DNA of 64,000 nt from assembly GCF_022879595.1 (NCBI RefSeq), contig NZ_CP084266.1, positions 1,178,001 to 1,242,000 on the forward strand. Reading direction: 5' to 3'. The position numbers and the translations under genes are program-made. Shown here piece after piece: positions 1 through 8,859 of this stretch. Positions within the stretch are counted from its first letter, which is position 1, and every line of letters starts with the position of its first letter. The DNA is from Caballeronia sp. Lep1P3. Its GTDB lineage: Bacteria; Pseudomonadota; Gammaproteobacteria; Burkholderiales; Burkholderiaceae. The notes under the pieces are model-generated. The model was not told the DNA's origin. It ran no database searches and saw only the letters and a list, made by a program, of their open reading frames with translations.

Positions 1-382
1 CGCCCTGCGGGAACGCATCGAGCGAAGGCATGGCGTGGATGTCGTCGATATAGGCGAACGCGGCCTCGCGCCGCTCTTCCGCAATCGGCGCGCTTGTATG
101 AAAGCGCAGCGCATCGGCGAGCGTGCGTTCGTCGCGTTCGTCACGTTCGATGAAAACCGGCGTCGAGTAATCCGTCAGCGCAAGCAAGGACGCGAATGCG
201 GCAAGCGGCACGCGCGCGGCAAGTCCGTCGCGCAGCGCATGATTGCCGGGCAACGCGGCATCGATCGAAACGATGCTGCCGGGCCGCGACAGCGCTTCGA
301 GCAACGCGCGGAACACGCGCTGCGAATCATGCACCGTGTCGTTGAAGCCGGGCACGAGCGTGGTCATGTCGATCTGCATCAT
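1..382 (-). CDS. phnH: PhnH, C-P lyase core subunit (partial, C-terminus beyond window)
   Basis: The minus-strand frame starts with two adjacent ATG codons at 382-377 and runs off the left edge, so only about the first 127 residues are present. The N-terminus (MMQIDMTTLVPGFNDTVHD) and the stretch rich in ALSRPGS resemble PhnH, which with PhnG, PhnI and PhnJ forms the carbon-phosphorus lyase core that moves alkylphosphonates onto ribose triphosphate. The start codon overlaps the phnG stop (ATGA), indicating translational coupling. phnI/J and later genes would be expected to the left, outside the window. Confidence 0.85.
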   Translation of the reverse strand, partial: MMQIDMTTLVPGFNDTVHDSQRVFRALLEALSRPGSIVSIDAALPGNHALRDGLAARVPLAAFASLLALTDYSTPVFIERDERDERTLADALRFHTSAPIAEERREAAFAYIDDIHAMPSLDAFPQG

Positions 383-870
383 TCGCCTCTCACCATCGTG
401 AAGAACTCCACTTTCGTGGATGCCGCTTCGGTTTCCTTGCGCCGCCGTTCATCCGCGATGCGCGCGGCGAGCGGTGCGATCAGACGCGTCTGCAGACGCT
501 CCGCGAACGCCGGCGTCTGGAGCAAGGCATCCGCGAGTGCCGCGAGCGTTGCGCGCGCCTTGTCGCGGCCCATGTGCACGGCAACGCCGACCGGCGCGTG
601 GCCGTCGTCGAGCTTGGGACGCAACGTGGCGCGCGTGACGGTCACTTCGCCAAGATTGAAGGCATCGCCCGTTCCGCCGATGCGCCCGCGCACCATCGCG
701 AGACCGATCTCCGGCGCGCGCAGCCAGTCATAGGCGGGCACGCGCGCGCCTTGCAGCGCCGCATCGAGCGCGGCCTCGAGATGCTCGCGCGGTGTGCGTG
801 CAAGCACGCCCATCCATTCGCGGCGCGCCGTCGATTGAGCCGCATCCAGCGGCTCGTTTGAAATGCTCAT
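379..870 (-). CDS. phnG: PhnG, C-P lyase core subunit
   Basis: This 163-aa cytoplasmic protein has the usual length of PhnG. It carries the conserved WMGVLART segment near residue 20, a central GGTGDAFNLGEVTVTR segment near residue 65-80, and the GRDKARA segment near residue 102 that I associate with the family. PhnG combines with PhnH, PhnI and PhnJ to act on phosphonates. It is the first gene of a minus-strand operon continuing into phnH with a 4-base overlap. It is divergent from phnF across 157 bases that hold a putative operator. The AGGGAC sequence just upstream of the ATG can serve as ribosome binding site. Confidence 0.9.
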   Translation of the reverse strand: MSISNEPLDAAQSTARREWMGVLARTPREHLEAALDAALQGARVPAYDWLRAPEIGLAMVRGRIGGTGDAFNLGEVTVTRATLRPKLDDGHAPVGVAVHMGRDKARATLAALADALLQTPAFAERLQTRLIAPLAARIADERRRKETEAASTKVEFFTMVRGE

Positions 871-920
871 GGCGGTCCCTGTCGTTGAACGATTCGGCCA
901 TCGTATGCTACTCGTGTTTT

Positions 921-942
921 CATCTAAACGTCTATACGTCTA
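921..942. promoter_or_regulatory. Putative PhnF operator between phnG and phnF
   Basis: The unit TCTA(A/T)ACG occurs twice in tandem followed by a third TCTA (8-base period). The first 13 bases, catctaaacgtct at 921-933, match 12 of 13 bases of a site upstream of phnC at 5862-5874 read on the other strand. Position between divergent phnG and phnF, and recurrence at a second phn promoter, suggest binding by the GntR-type regulator PhnF. The assignment to PhnF is inference. Confidence 0.6.
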
Positions 943-1027
943 CACATCGACGCATTCACACTTTTATCACGAGCCGCGCACTACAATCCGAGAGAACGAT
1001 ATTCAAACCCAAGGGAATGACACCCAC

Positions 1028-1786
1028 ATGACATCGAACGAGAACGCCGCGCCGGGGCATGCCGTGGAACGCGGCGCAGGAGTCGCGGTCTGGCGGCAGA
1101 TCGAACAGATACTGTCGGCGGAAATCGCGGCCAGGAGCTTCGGCGAAGAAGGCCGATTGCCGAGCGAAGCGGAGCTTGCAAGACGCTTCGACGTGAATCG
1201 TCATACCGTGCGCCGTGCCATGCTGCGGCTCGCGGCAACAGGCCTCGTGAGCGTCGAGCAAGGCCGTGGCACCTTCGTGCAGCCAGGCGCGATCGACTAT
1301 CAGATCGGCCGGCGCACGCGCTTTACGGAGAACCTGCGGCGTCAGAAGCACGCGTCCGCGGGCGTCGTGCTCTCGTCGGAGCGCGTGAAGGCGGACCCGG
1401 TCGTCGCGAAGGCGCTCGGCGTGCGCGCCGGCACGCTCGTCTATCAGATCGAGACGCGCCACGATTCCGACGCCGTACCGCTCACCTATGCGCGCAACTG
1501 GTATCCCGCCGCGCGTTTTGCGGACCTTCCCGCGGTCGTCGAAGCGGCGGGCGGCGTGAGCGCGGCGCTCGCGCGCTTCGGCGTGAAGGACTACACGCGC
1601 AAATGGAGCCGTATCGGCAGCGTGCTGCCATCGTCGGACGTCGCGCGGCGTTTGCAGATCAACCGTCAGCAGCCGGTGCTGTGGGTCGAGAACGTGGACG
1701 TGGACGAGAAAGGCGTGCCCGTCAAATACGGCGTGACGCACTTCGCGGCGGACCGCGTGCAGTTGATGGTCGAGCACGACTTATGA
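1028..1786 (+). CDS. phnF: PhnF, GntR/HutC-family phosphonate regulator
   Basis: This 252-aa DNA-binding regulator has an N-terminal GntR winged helix (about residues 20-85, with LPSEAELARRFDVNRHTVRRA and the GRGTFV wing) and a C-terminal UTRA ligand-binding domain of the HutC type. The start MTSNEN at 1028 is preferred because the helix-turn-helix begins about 25 residues later, as is usual. An upstream in-frame extension would run through the putative operator. It is divergent from phnG and leads phnF-DUF1045-phnN; its TGA overlaps the next ATG. Family knowledge indicates repression of C-P lyase genes, relieved by phosphonates or phosphate starvation. Confidence 0.88.
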   Translation: MTSNENAAPGHAVERGAGVAVWRQIEQILSAEIAARSFGEEGRLPSEAELARRFDVNRHTVRRAMLRLAATGLVSVEQGRGTFVQPGAIDYQIGRRTRFTENLRRQKHASAGVVLSSERVKADPVVAKALGVRAGTLVYQIETRHDSDAVPLTYARNWYPAARFADLPAVVEAAGGVSAALARFGVKDYTRKWSRIGSVLPSSDVARRLQINRQQPVLWVENVDVDEKGVPVKYGVTHFAADRVQLMVEHDL

Positions 1787-2502
1787 CCGCCGCGATCACG
1801 AACAATCCACGCATCGCGCTGTATTACGCGCCGCCCGCATCGTCGGCATGGTGGCGCGAAGGCTGCGAATGGCTCGGCCGCGACGCGGAAAGTGGCCTGT
1901 CGATTCAGACGGGCGTGCACGCATGGACCGAAGCGCCGCGTCGCTATGGCTGGCACGCGACCATCGTTGCGCCCTTTCATTGCGCGCGCGGCGTTACGCC
2001 TGCCGACGTGCTCGCCGCAGCGCAGGCGTGGGCGAGCGCGACGCCGCGCTTCGAGATGCCGGTGCGTGCCGCGCAACTGAACCGCTTCGTTGCATTGCGC
2101 CCGGCGCACGCGAGCGACGACGAACGCCTGCGCGCGATGGCCGCAAGCGCGCTGCATGCACTTGCCTCCGTGCGTGCGCGCCCTTCCGCCGAGAGCATCG
2201 AGCGGCGCGTGAGCCCGGGCATGAGCGCGCGTCAGATCGCGTTGCTGCGCGAATGGGGCTATCCGTATGTGCTCGAGGAATATCGCTTTCATATGACGCT
2301 TTCCGATTCACTCGATGACGCCCACGCGCGCGCAACTATCGCAAGCGAGTGGACGCGCCGCATCGAGCGGCTCGGACCATTGCCCATTCACGGCGCGGCG
2401 CTGTTCGTCGAGCCGCAGCCGGGCGCGCCATTCATGCTATGGCAGCGCCTGCCCTTCACCAACATTGCGAACATCGCGAACACTGCACAGGACAAGGCAT
2501 GA
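1783..2502 (+). CDS. DUF1045 protein, 2H-phosphoesterase-like, phosphonate cluster
   Basis: A 239-aa protein starting at the ATG that overlaps the phnF stop. Two histidine motifs typical of the 2H phosphoesterase fold are visible: GWHATIVAP near residue 55 and FHMTLS near residue 168. This matches DUF1045, a family regularly found in C-P lyase operons and thought to act on cyclic phosphate intermediates such as ribosyl cyclic phosphate. The gene is coupled to phnN by an ATGA overlap. The exact reaction is not established by sequence. Confidence 0.82.
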   Translation: MTAAITNNPRIALYYAPPASSAWWREGCEWLGRDAESGLSIQTGVHAWTEAPRRYGWHATIVAPFHCARGVTPADVLAAAQAWASATPRFEMPVRAAQLNRFVALRPAHASDDERLRAMAASALHALASVRARPSAESIERRVSPGMSARQIALLREWGYPYVLEEYRFHMTLSDSLDDAHARATIASEWTRRIERLGPLPIHGAALFVEPQPGAPFMLWQRLPFTNIANIANTAQDKA

Positions 2503-3056
2503 GCAAATCAGACAGCGCAAAACTGATCTATGTGATGGGCCCGTCGGGTGCGGGCAAGGATTCGTTACTGAGCTTCGCACGCGAACGTGTGGGCGCAAGC
2601 GTGATGTTCGCGCATCGCTACATCACGCGCGAAATCGGCGATGGCGAGAACCATATCGCGCTCACGCATGACGAATTCGCGTCGCGCCTCTCGCACGGCC
2701 TCTTCGCGATGCATTGGGAAAGCCTCGGTCTGCGCTATGGAATCGGCATCGAAGTGGATGTGTGGCTTGCGCGTGGCGTGCCGGTCGTCGTGAACGGCTC
2801 GCGCCAGCATGCCGAGACCGCGCTATCGCGCTATCCCGACGCGTGCTTCGTTCATATCGATGCCGCGCCCGCCGTGCTCGCCGCGCGGCTCGCACGGCGC
2901 GGTCGCGAGGATGCGCGGCAGATCGAAGCGCGGCTCGCGCGCAAGCCTGCATTCGAGCTGCCTGGGCATGCGCGCGTGGTGCGTATCGACAATTCGGGCT
3001 TGCTTGCGGATGCGGGCGCCAGGCTTCTGGATGTGGTGGGCGACCCCGCGCGATAA
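2499..3056 (+). CDS. phnN: PhnN, ribose 1,5-bisphosphate phosphokinase
   Basis: This 185-aa protein has the Walker A loop GPSGAGKDS at residues 14-22 and overall similarity to guanylate-kinase-like PhnN, including the HRYITR segment. PhnN phosphorylates ribose 1,5-bisphosphate, the product of C-P bond cleavage, to PRPP so that the sugar is recovered. It is the last gene of the phnF operon and faces phnE; a strong hairpin lies between them. Confidence 0.9.
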   Translation: MSKSDSAKLIYVMGPSGAGKDSLLSFARERVGASVMFAHRYITREIGDGENHIALTHDEFASRLSHGLFAMHWESLGLRYGIGIEVDVWLARGVPVVVNGSRQHAETALSRYPDACFVHIDAAPAVLAARLARRGREDARQIEARLARKPAFELPGHARVVRIDNSGLLADAGARLLDVVGDPAR

Positions 3057-3058
3057 AG

Positions 3059-3084
3059 CGCATGGGCTCGCAAGAGCCCATGCG
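3059..3084. terminator. Bidirectional hairpin between phnN and phnE
   Basis: A perfect 11-base stem, cgcatgggctc with its complement, around the tetraloop gcaa sits in the 35 bases between two convergent stop codons. It probably terminates both operons. There is no clear T run. Confidence 0.7.
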
Positions 3085-3091
3085 TTGCACA

Positions 3092-3919
3092 TCAGATGAC
3101 GCGCTCTCTGATCCACCCCGACATCAGATCGATGAGCGAAACGATCACCACGACGATCAGCATGACCGCTGCCGTCTGCGCATAGTTGAATGATCGAATG
3201 GCCTCGTAAAGCACGACGCCGATGCCGCCCGCGCCGACCATACCCACCACCATGGCCGAGCGCACGTTGGATTCGAAGCGATAAAGCGCGAATGAAATCC
3301 ATAGCGGCATGACTTGCGGCAGCACGCCATAGACGATTTCATCGAGACTGCTTGCGCCTGTTGCACGGACGCCTTCGGCAGGGCGCGCATCGACGGCTTC
3401 CACCGCTTCGGCGAAGAGCTTGGCGAGCACGCCGGTCGTATGGACCCAAAGCGCAAGCACGCCCGCAAACGGCCCAAGCCCCACCGCGACGATGAAGAGC
3501 ATCGCGAAGACCATCTCGTTGATCGCGCGGCATGCGTCCATCAAGCGGCGAACGGGCTGCGCGATCCACACGGGCGCGATATTCTGCGCGGACAGCAGTC
3601 CGCACGGCACCGCGCATACCAGCGCAAGCGCGGTGCCCCACACGGCGACCGCAAGCGTCACGATCATCTCGTGCATATAGGTGCGCCATTCGCTGAAGTC
3701 CGGCGGAAAGAAGTCGCGTGCGAACTCACTCATGTTGCCCGATGCGCTGAACAAGTCGAGCGGGCGCATGTCCGCGCTTTGCCATGAAAGCCCTAGCACG
3801 GCAATCAGCGCCATCCAGCCGATGATCGACATCCAGCTTCGCTTGGCTTGCGCGTGCGTCTTCGTTGCCGAAGGCCGGCTCGCGCCGGCCTCGAACGCGG
3901 ATACGTCGAGCGGCTTCAT
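3092..3919 (-). CDS. phnE: PhnE, phosphonate ABC transporter permease
   Basis: A 275-aa inner-membrane permease with several hydrophobic segments and the transporter coupling loop region around [21 protein letters not shown] (read in parts, about residues 165-185), which contacts the ATPase PhnC. It works with PhnC and PhnD to import phosphonates. Its ATG shares one base with the phnD stop (TAATG), so the two are translationally coupled. It is the last gene of phnCDE. Confidence 0.92.
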   Translation of the reverse strand: MKPLDVSAFEAGASRPSATKTHAQAKRSWMSIIGWMALIAVLGLSWQSADMRPLDLFSASGNMSEFARDFFPPDFSEWRTYMHEMIVTLAVAVWGTALALVCAVPCGLLSAQNIAPVWIAQPVRRLMDACRAINEMVFAMLFIVAVGLGPFAGVLALWVHTTGVLAKLFAEAVEAVDARPAEGVRATGASSLDEIVYGVLPQVMPLWISFALYRFESNVRSAMVVGMVGAGGIGVVLYEAIRSFNYAQTAAVMLIVVVIVSLIDLMSGWIRERVI

Positions 3920-4890
3920 TACTTCGCCGCCGCGTTATCGAGCGCCACGAGCTTCTGGTCGAGCGTGGCGATCTGGGCTTTCTTGTCGGCATCGTCGAGA
4001 TGCGCGTCGTTTTGCACTTGCTCTTTTTTCTGGAAGAGCGCCATCTGGCGAATAGGCACCAATTGCGCATCCGATGAATCCGCAAAGCCGGAATAGCCGG
4101 ATATCGCCGTCATCACAGCCTGTTCATGCGGGTCCTTCTGCGCATAGTGATCGAAGAAATTGCGCAGCTTGTCCTTCGTTGCCTGCGGCAAATCGCGACG
4201 CCATACGAGCGGGTCCGACGGAATCAGCGGCGACTTCCACAGCACGCGCACCTTGGAATACAGTTCCGGATGCTCCGTCTTGATGGTATCGAGCATGTCG
4301 GTATTGTTGGTCGCGACGTCCACTTTGTCGTTGACGACCGCGAGCATGTTGGCCTCATGGCTCGAAGGCAGCACGCTCTTGAACGACGTCTTCGCGGACA
4401 AGCCGTTCTTCGCGAACAGATAATACGAAGGCACCAGCGTGCCGGACGTCGAGTTAGGATCGCCAAAGCCCAAGTTGATTTCGTGGCTATTCTTCAGCAC
4501 CTGATCGAGGCTCTTCCACTTGCTGTTCGCGTTCGTGATTAGCACCGAGTAATAGCCGGCCTCGCCGCTCTTGTACTTGACCTTCGCGAAGACTTCGCCC
4601 TTGGAACGGTCCACGGCTTCGATTGCCGACGCATTGCCGAAGAAGCCGATCTGCACCTTGTTGAAGCGCATGGCTTCGATGATGCCCGCGTAATCGGTGG
4701 CGAAATACGCCTTCACGTCGAGACCCGTCTGCTTGTTGAGATCGTCGATGAGCGGCTGCCAGCGCTGCTTGAGCGCCGCCGACGAATCCGTGGAAATGAT
4801 GCCGAAGTTGAGCGTTTCGGCAAGCGCCGCCTGGCTCAGAAGACATGACGCCAGAGCAGCGCCAGCCACGAAGATACGTGCTGATTTCAT
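3919..4890 (-). CDS. phnD: PhnD, periplasmic phosphonate-binding protein
   Basis: A 323-aa exported protein. Residues 1-24 form a signal peptide ending in ALA before ETLNFGI. The mature part contains the PhnD-type motifs [21 protein letters not shown] and [10 protein letters not shown] that line the phosphonate site. The start at 4890 places the signal peptide properly; longer upstream reading runs back into phnC. It delivers phosphonates to PhnE/PhnC. Confidence 0.93.
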   Translation of the reverse strand: MKSARIFVAGAALASCLLSQAALAETLNFGIISTDSSAALKQRWQPLIDDLNKQTGLDVKAYFATDYAGIIEAMRFNKVQIGFFGNASAIEAVDRSKGEVFAKVKYKSGEAGYYSVLITNANSKWKSLDQVLKNSHEINLGFGDPNSTSGTLVPSYYLFAKNGLSAKTSFKSVLPSSHEANMLAVVNDKVDVATNNTDMLDTIKTEHPELYSKVRVLWKSPLIPSDPLVWRRDLPQATKDKLRNFFDHYAQKDPHEQAVMTAISGYSGFADSSDAQLVPIRQMALFQKKEQVQNDAHLDDADKKAQIATLDQKLVALDNAAAK

Positions 4891-4919
4891 GTTTGCTTTC
4901 CAGAGTGAATGAGGATGGT

Positions 4920-5774
4920 TCAGGAGCCGACAGCCGGCGCGATGGAAGAGAACGCGGCCACTGGCGAAGGCTCGATATCGTGGCGTTCCTGCGCGGCGGG
5001 CCTCGCGAGCAGTTCGCTCGCAGCCGAGCCGTAGAGGTCGCGCAGCACGTCGGGCGTGAGCCGCTCCGAAGGGCCGTCGAAGACCACGCGCCCGTCGCGC
5101 AGCGCAACGGTGCGCGCGCAATACTTCATCGCGACATCGATCTGATGCAGCGACACGATCACCGTCAGCTTGTGATCGCGATTGAGCGACTGCATGAGTT
5201 CCATCACGCGCCGCGCCGATTCGGGATCGAGCGATGCGATAGGCTCGTCGGCAAGCACGATGCGCGCGCGCTGCACGAGTGCGCGTGCGAGCGCGGCGCG
5301 CTGCTGTTGCCCGCCCGACAGATTGCTCGCGCGCTCGAACGCGTGATCGCCAATGCCCATTGCCGCGAGCGAATCGAGCGCAAGCGCGCGTTCGCGCGGC
5401 GGAAAGCATCCCGACAAGCGACGCCACAACGGCACGCGCGACAACGCGCCGATGAGCACGTTGGTCATCACCGAAAGACGCCCGACGAGATTGAATTGCT
5501 GGAATACGAAGGCGACATCGCGGCGAATGGCGCGCACTTCACGCACGATCTTGCCGTTCTGCTGAATCGGCCTGCCGAGCAGCGTCACATGCGAGGGCGC
5601 CGGGTCCGCTGCGATGAAGCCCGCGATATGCCGCAACAGGGTCGATTTTCCCGATCCCGATGCACCGATGAGCGCCACCATTTCGCCTTCCTCGATGCGC
5701 AGATCGATCGAGTCGAGCGCCTTGCGGCCATTTCGGAACGTCTTGCTAAGACGCTCGATGCGTATTGCGTTCAT
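4920..5774 (-). CDS. phnC: PhnC, phosphonate ABC transporter ATP-binding protein
   Basis: A 284-aa ATPase with Walker [10 protein letters not shown] (about residues 37-45), Q-loop FVFQQFN, signature LSGGQQQR, Walker B IVLADEP and the switch histidine in SLHQ. It energises uptake through PhnE of substrate bound by PhnD. The C-terminal tail of about 35 residues beyond the usual PhnC end is Ala/Pro-rich and of unknown role. It leads the operon, with the second putative PhnF site 90-100 bases upstream. Confidence 0.93.
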   Translation of the reverse strand: MNAIRIERLSKTFRNGRKALDSIDLRIEEGEMVALIGASGSGKSTLLRHIAGFIAADPAPSHVTLLGRPIQQNGKIVREVRAIRRDVAFVFQQFNLVGRLSVMTNVLIGALSRVPLWRRLSGCFPPRERALALDSLAAMGIGDHAFERASNLSGGQQQRAALARALVQRARIVLADEPIASLDPESARRVMELMQSLNRDHKLTVIVSLHQIDVAMKYCARTVALRDGRVVFDGPSERLTPDVLRDLYGSAASELLARPAAQERHDIEPSPVAAFSSIAPAVGS

Positions 5775-5861
5775 GGCTTCCTCGATTTGCCGCGCACGAC
5801 GGTGCGCTAAGACGTCTGGCAGATTCTAGGAAGCCAACATGACGAGACGGTGACGCCGATG

Positions 5862-5874
5862 AGACGTCTAGATG
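5862..5874 (-). promoter_or_regulatory. Second putative PhnF operator upstream of phnC
   Basis: Read toward phnC this is catctagacgtct, differing by one base from 921-933 in the phnG/phnF gap. The core agacgtct is self-complementary and occurs again at 5810-5817, closer to phnC. Binding by PhnF is inferred from the recurrence. Confidence 0.55.
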
Positions 5875-5919
5875 AATACATCACCTGCACGCTCATGCAT
5901 GCGCCGATAAAATGGCCGC

Positions 5920-6669
5920 ATGTCCTTCCCCAAGAAAACCTCGCGGCGGCACGAGTCAGAATTGCCGCTTCATACGCCGAGCACTGCGTCGTTAGCGCTC
6001 GCAGCCGCCATCGCGATGATTGCGTGGCTTGCCATCGCGGCGCAGACGGATCTCACCATCGCGCGTTCGCTCGGTCGCGGGCTGACCGTCATCGACGGCC
6101 TCGCGCGCATGAGCAGCTATCTCACGAACCTCACGGTGTTGCTCACGGCCATTAGCTTCACCTGTGTCGCCACGCGCGCGCGTGCGCCCATCGCGCGCTT
6201 TTTTAGGCGGCCGACGGTCGTCACTGCGGTTGTGGTCTATATCGCGTTCGTCGGCATCGCCTATAACGCGCTGTTGCGGTTTCTCTGGTCGCCAACGGGA
6301 TATCGCGCGCTCGTCAACGAATCGCTGCATACGGTCGTGCCGGCGCTGGCCGCGTTATATTGGTTTCTATTCGTGCCGCGCTTTCATCTTTCCTGGCGAC
6401 GATGCGCGCTCTGGCTCGTTTATCCGCTCTGCTATCTGTTCGTCACGCTATGGCGAGGCAGTTCGTCGGACTTCTATCCATACTGGTTCATCAACGTGGC
6501 CGAACTCGGCTATGAACGCGTGTTCTTCAATGCAACGCTGCTCGTTGCGGGCTTTCTCGTATTGATGAGCTTCTTTCTCTTCGTCAATCATCGGCGCGAC
6601 GATTTGAGCGTGCCCGACCCGGAAGTCGAATCCAGCGAAGACATGACCGATCCGGGCGCGCCTCGTTGA
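5920..6669 (+). CDS. Pr6Pr-type integral membrane protein, function unknown
   Basis: A 249-aa protein with about six hydrophobic segments, from near residue 24 to residue 222, and polar ends. The arrangement (conserved NLTVLLTAISF, long aromatic helices, WFINVAELGYE near the end) fits the Pr6Pr/FAR-17a-AIG1-like membrane family. No function can be assigned. It stands alone between phnC and the EthD-like gene. A -10-like gataaaat at 5906-5913 is very close to the ATG, so the transcript may be nearly leaderless. Confidence 0.6.
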   Translation: MSFPKKTSRRHESELPLHTPSTASLALAAAIAMIAWLAIAAQTDLTIARSLGRGLTVIDGLARMSSYLTNLTVLLTAISFTCVATRARAPIARFFRRPTVVTAVVVYIAFVGIAYNALLRFLWSPTGYRALVNESLHTVVPALAALYWFLFVPRFHLSWRRCALWLVYPLCYLFVTLWRGSSSDFYPYWFINVAELGYERVFFNATLLVAGFLVLMSFFLFVNHRRDDLSVPDPEVESSEDMTDPGAPR

Positions 6670-6676
6670 ACTGCGC

Positions 6677-6985
6677 TCAGGCGTCTCTCGTATCGAACAT
6701 CAGCAATTCGACGCCGGCCTGCGCGAAGTTTGCGAGATCCGCTGCCGTCGCCTGCCCTTCGGGAGAGCCTAGCGCCGACTGAATGGCATCGAGCGAATCG
6801 AATTGAAGAAGCGCGACAAGGTGATAAGGCGATTCGCCCTGCGCGACCGAAACGGGTCCGGCGCTCACCGTATAACTTCTAACGCCGGGCATTTTCTTCG
6901 CGAGCGGTGCGTGCGTCGATGTGTAGTGTGCGTCGAATGCCTGCGCATCGGACGGCGTTTTGTAGAGCGCAACGAGTGTAGCCAT
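6677..6985 (-). CDS. EthD-domain small protein
   Basis: A 102-aa protein with the EthD layout: an N-terminal strand MATLVALYKTP, then HYTSTHAPLAKKMPGVRSY, and a C-terminal ELLMFDTR strand. These dimeric ferredoxin-like-fold proteins accompany many oxidative pathways and usually have no proven reaction. It lies 43 bases after the degenerate metallohydrolase gene and may be the last gene of the xox operon, or independent. Confidence 0.75.
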   Translation of the reverse strand: MATLVALYKTPSDAQAFDAHYTSTHAPLAKKMPGVRSYTVSAGPVSVAQGESPYHLVALLQFDSLDAIQSALGSPEGQATAADLANFAQAGVELLMFDTRDA

Positions 6986-7028
6986 CGTGGTGTCTCCTGA
7001 TTAGTGTCCAAGTCAAAGGGCGAAACCG

Positions 7029-7970
7029 TTACTGCTTCTCCAACTGAAGATAGATGCGTTGCACGTTCTGCGGCTGTGCCGTCGCATAGAGCTTGTAGCC
7101 GCTGAACGCGGGCACTTGCACCGAATGCATGGCCTCGGTCAAACCCATGCCGCTCTTGTAGGCGCGTTTGACCGATGCATCGAGTTCGCGCAGATAGACG
7201 CCTGTTTGCAGCATGTCGTCGCCGCGCAATGGCGGGCCGAACGCGGGAACGACAGTCGTGAGGTCGAGTGCGCGCAGGTTTTCCAGCGCGCCGAGCCAGC
7301 CGGGTATCTGCTCGTTGCGCAGCTCCGGAATCCGACCGTTCGACACGAGGCTTCCCGCGAAGAGAACGCCCGATTGCGTGTCCAGCACGGCAAGATCGCC
7401 TGGCGTGCTTGCCGGCCCGAAATGCAGCAGTTGCAGCTTGCGTCCACCGCTTTCTATTTCCGTCGTGCCTTCGATGGTGCGCTCGGGCACGGTCACGCGC
7501 GAGCCCGCCATTTCGTCGTCGCCTAATGTTCGTCTTAGATTCGCGAGGCAAATGGCGCAGCGCTCGCGGATCAATTGCGCAGCGCGCGCATGCGCGAGTA
7601 TCGGCACGTCGCGGTCGCGAAACGCCGCTGCACCGAATACGAATTCGGGCGCCTGATGCGTGATGATGACGAGCTTCACCGGCAAGGGCGTGACTTTGCG
7701 AATGGCTTCGATCATCGCGCGGCCATATCGATACGACGGCCCGGTGTCGATCACGGTTACGCCATTCGTCCCCACGATGAAGCCATTATTCGCGACGATG
7801 CCGTGATTCTCGGGCGCAACGGCATCGCCCGTGCCGATGAACGCATAGACCCCCGGCGCAATCGCGATGGGCGCCGGCATGCCGGCCAGCGCCGCCATTG
7901 CCGAGTGAGCGAGCCATATCCACGCCATCACGCATGCAGCGATAAACGCCTTGACGCAGCGCTGCGTCAT
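7029..7970 (-). CDS. Quinoprotein relay metallohydrolase-fold protein 2, metal ligands apparently lost
   Basis: A 313-aa exported protein (hydrophobic N-terminus to about residue 27) with the metallo-beta-lactamase fold, resembling the family named quinoprotein relay system zinc metallohydrolase 2. Compared by eye with its neighbour at 8860-9786, the ligands are replaced: H-x-H-x-D-H becomes HQAPEF (105-110), the third His is Ser188, the bridging Asp is Ser207 and the last His is Phe244. It is therefore likely not a zinc hydrolase. It overlaps the SoxYZ-like gene by 4 bases. Its role is presumably structural or binding within the xox periplasmic system. Confidence 0.75.
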   Translation of the reverse strand: MTQRCVKAFIAACVMAWIWLAHSAMAALAGMPAPIAIAPGVYAFIGTGDAVAPENHGIVANNGFIVGTNGVTVIDTGPSYRYGRAMIEAIRKVTPLPVKLVIITHQAPEFVFGAAAFRDRDVPILAHARAAQLIRERCAICLANLRRTLGDDEMAGSRVTVPERTIEGTTEIESGGRKLQLLHFGPASTPGDLAVLDTQSGVLFAGSLVSNGRIPELRNEQIPGWLGALENLRALDLTTVVPAFGPPLRGDDMLQTGVYLRELDASVKRAYKSGMGLTEAMHSVQVPAFSGYKLYATAQPQNVQRIYLQLEKQ

Positions 7971-8836
7971 TTCATCGCCGATGCTTGCGCGCCGGCTTGC
8001 GCATCTATCCCGACGGCTGCTTCGAACGCTTTATTCTTCGTATCCTCGATATGCGCCTTGAGCTCGCCCTTAGCGCCCGGCAAGAAATAAAAGCGGAAAT
8101 TCGGGTTCTCGCTAATCGAGAAATTGACGTTCGCGGTCATGACAGGCTTATCTGCATAAGTAATCGCCACCTTGCGAACGAAATAGGCCGTGGCGTAATT
8201 GCGCGTCACCTGATTCATCGCCATGCCGGTGCGGTTCGGGTGCCGGACCATGAGTTGCGCAAGCTCGGGCTTGCCGGCAACGGCCTTGCCTTCGGCCTGC
8301 AAACGCACTGCGCCCGCTGCGCGCTCGGCGGCTTCATCGTCCTTGTCGGCGGGCGCGGAACAGCCACCCGATGCCTTCACGAAGCGCACGGCGCTATAGA
8401 GATGCCCGTCGCTGGTTTCGGCGATGGCGCGCATGAACGTGTAGTCTTCCACGCGCACGCGCGTTTCGATGCTCGCAAGCCCGGACTCCGGCGTGAATTC
8501 GAAAGAGCCTGCATACGGCTCCGGATTCTCGTCGATGAAAAGATAGACTTTCCTGATGAAGCGCTCGGGCGTCTGCGCGAATTGCGCGCTGATTGCAATC
8601 GGGACCACGGCGGCATCCGCCGCGCGCGCGGGGGCGTCCAGTTTGATGACGGCATCGCCATGCGTATCGATCGTGCGTCCCTTGAATGCGCCTTCCTTGA
8701 AGTCCAGCCAGCGCGCGACCTTGTCGGGATCGTCGTCGGGATGCGCCGCGTGCGCGACGCACGGCGCAAGCATGGCGAGCGACGCCGCAAGCGCCATCGT
8801 TCGTGCGCGCGCGACGTGAGTTGAATGCATCAGCAT
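7967..8836 (-). CDS. Quinoprotein dehydrogenase-associated SoxYZ-like carrier
   Basis: A 289-aa periplasmic protein with a signal peptide to about residue 30 (ending AHA). It joins a SoxY-like domain (about 35-155) to a SoxZ-like domain (about 185-275). The hinge contains SGGC with Cys159, the position equivalent to the SoxY carrier cysteine that forms covalent adducts. SoxYZ fusions of this kind occur beside PQQ-dependent alcohol dehydrogenases. The carried group is unknown. It overlaps the downstream relay gene and follows the intact metallohydrolase by 23 bases. Confidence 0.82.
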   Translation of the reverse strand: MLMHSTHVARARTMALAASLAMLAPCVAHAAHPDDDPDKVARWLDFKEGAFKGRTIDTHGDAVIKLDAPARAADAAVVPIAISAQFAQTPERFIRKVYLFIDENPEPYAGSFEFTPESGLASIETRVRVEDYTFMRAIAETSDGHLYSAVRFVKASGGCSAPADKDDEAAERAAGAVRLQAEGKAVAGKPELAQLMVRHPNRTGMAMNQVTRNYATAYFVRKVAITYADKPVMTANVNFSISENPNFRFYFLPGAKGELKAHIEDTKNKAFEAAVGIDAQAGAQASAMK

Positions 8837-8859
8837 GATGTCCTCCGATGCCGGCTAGG

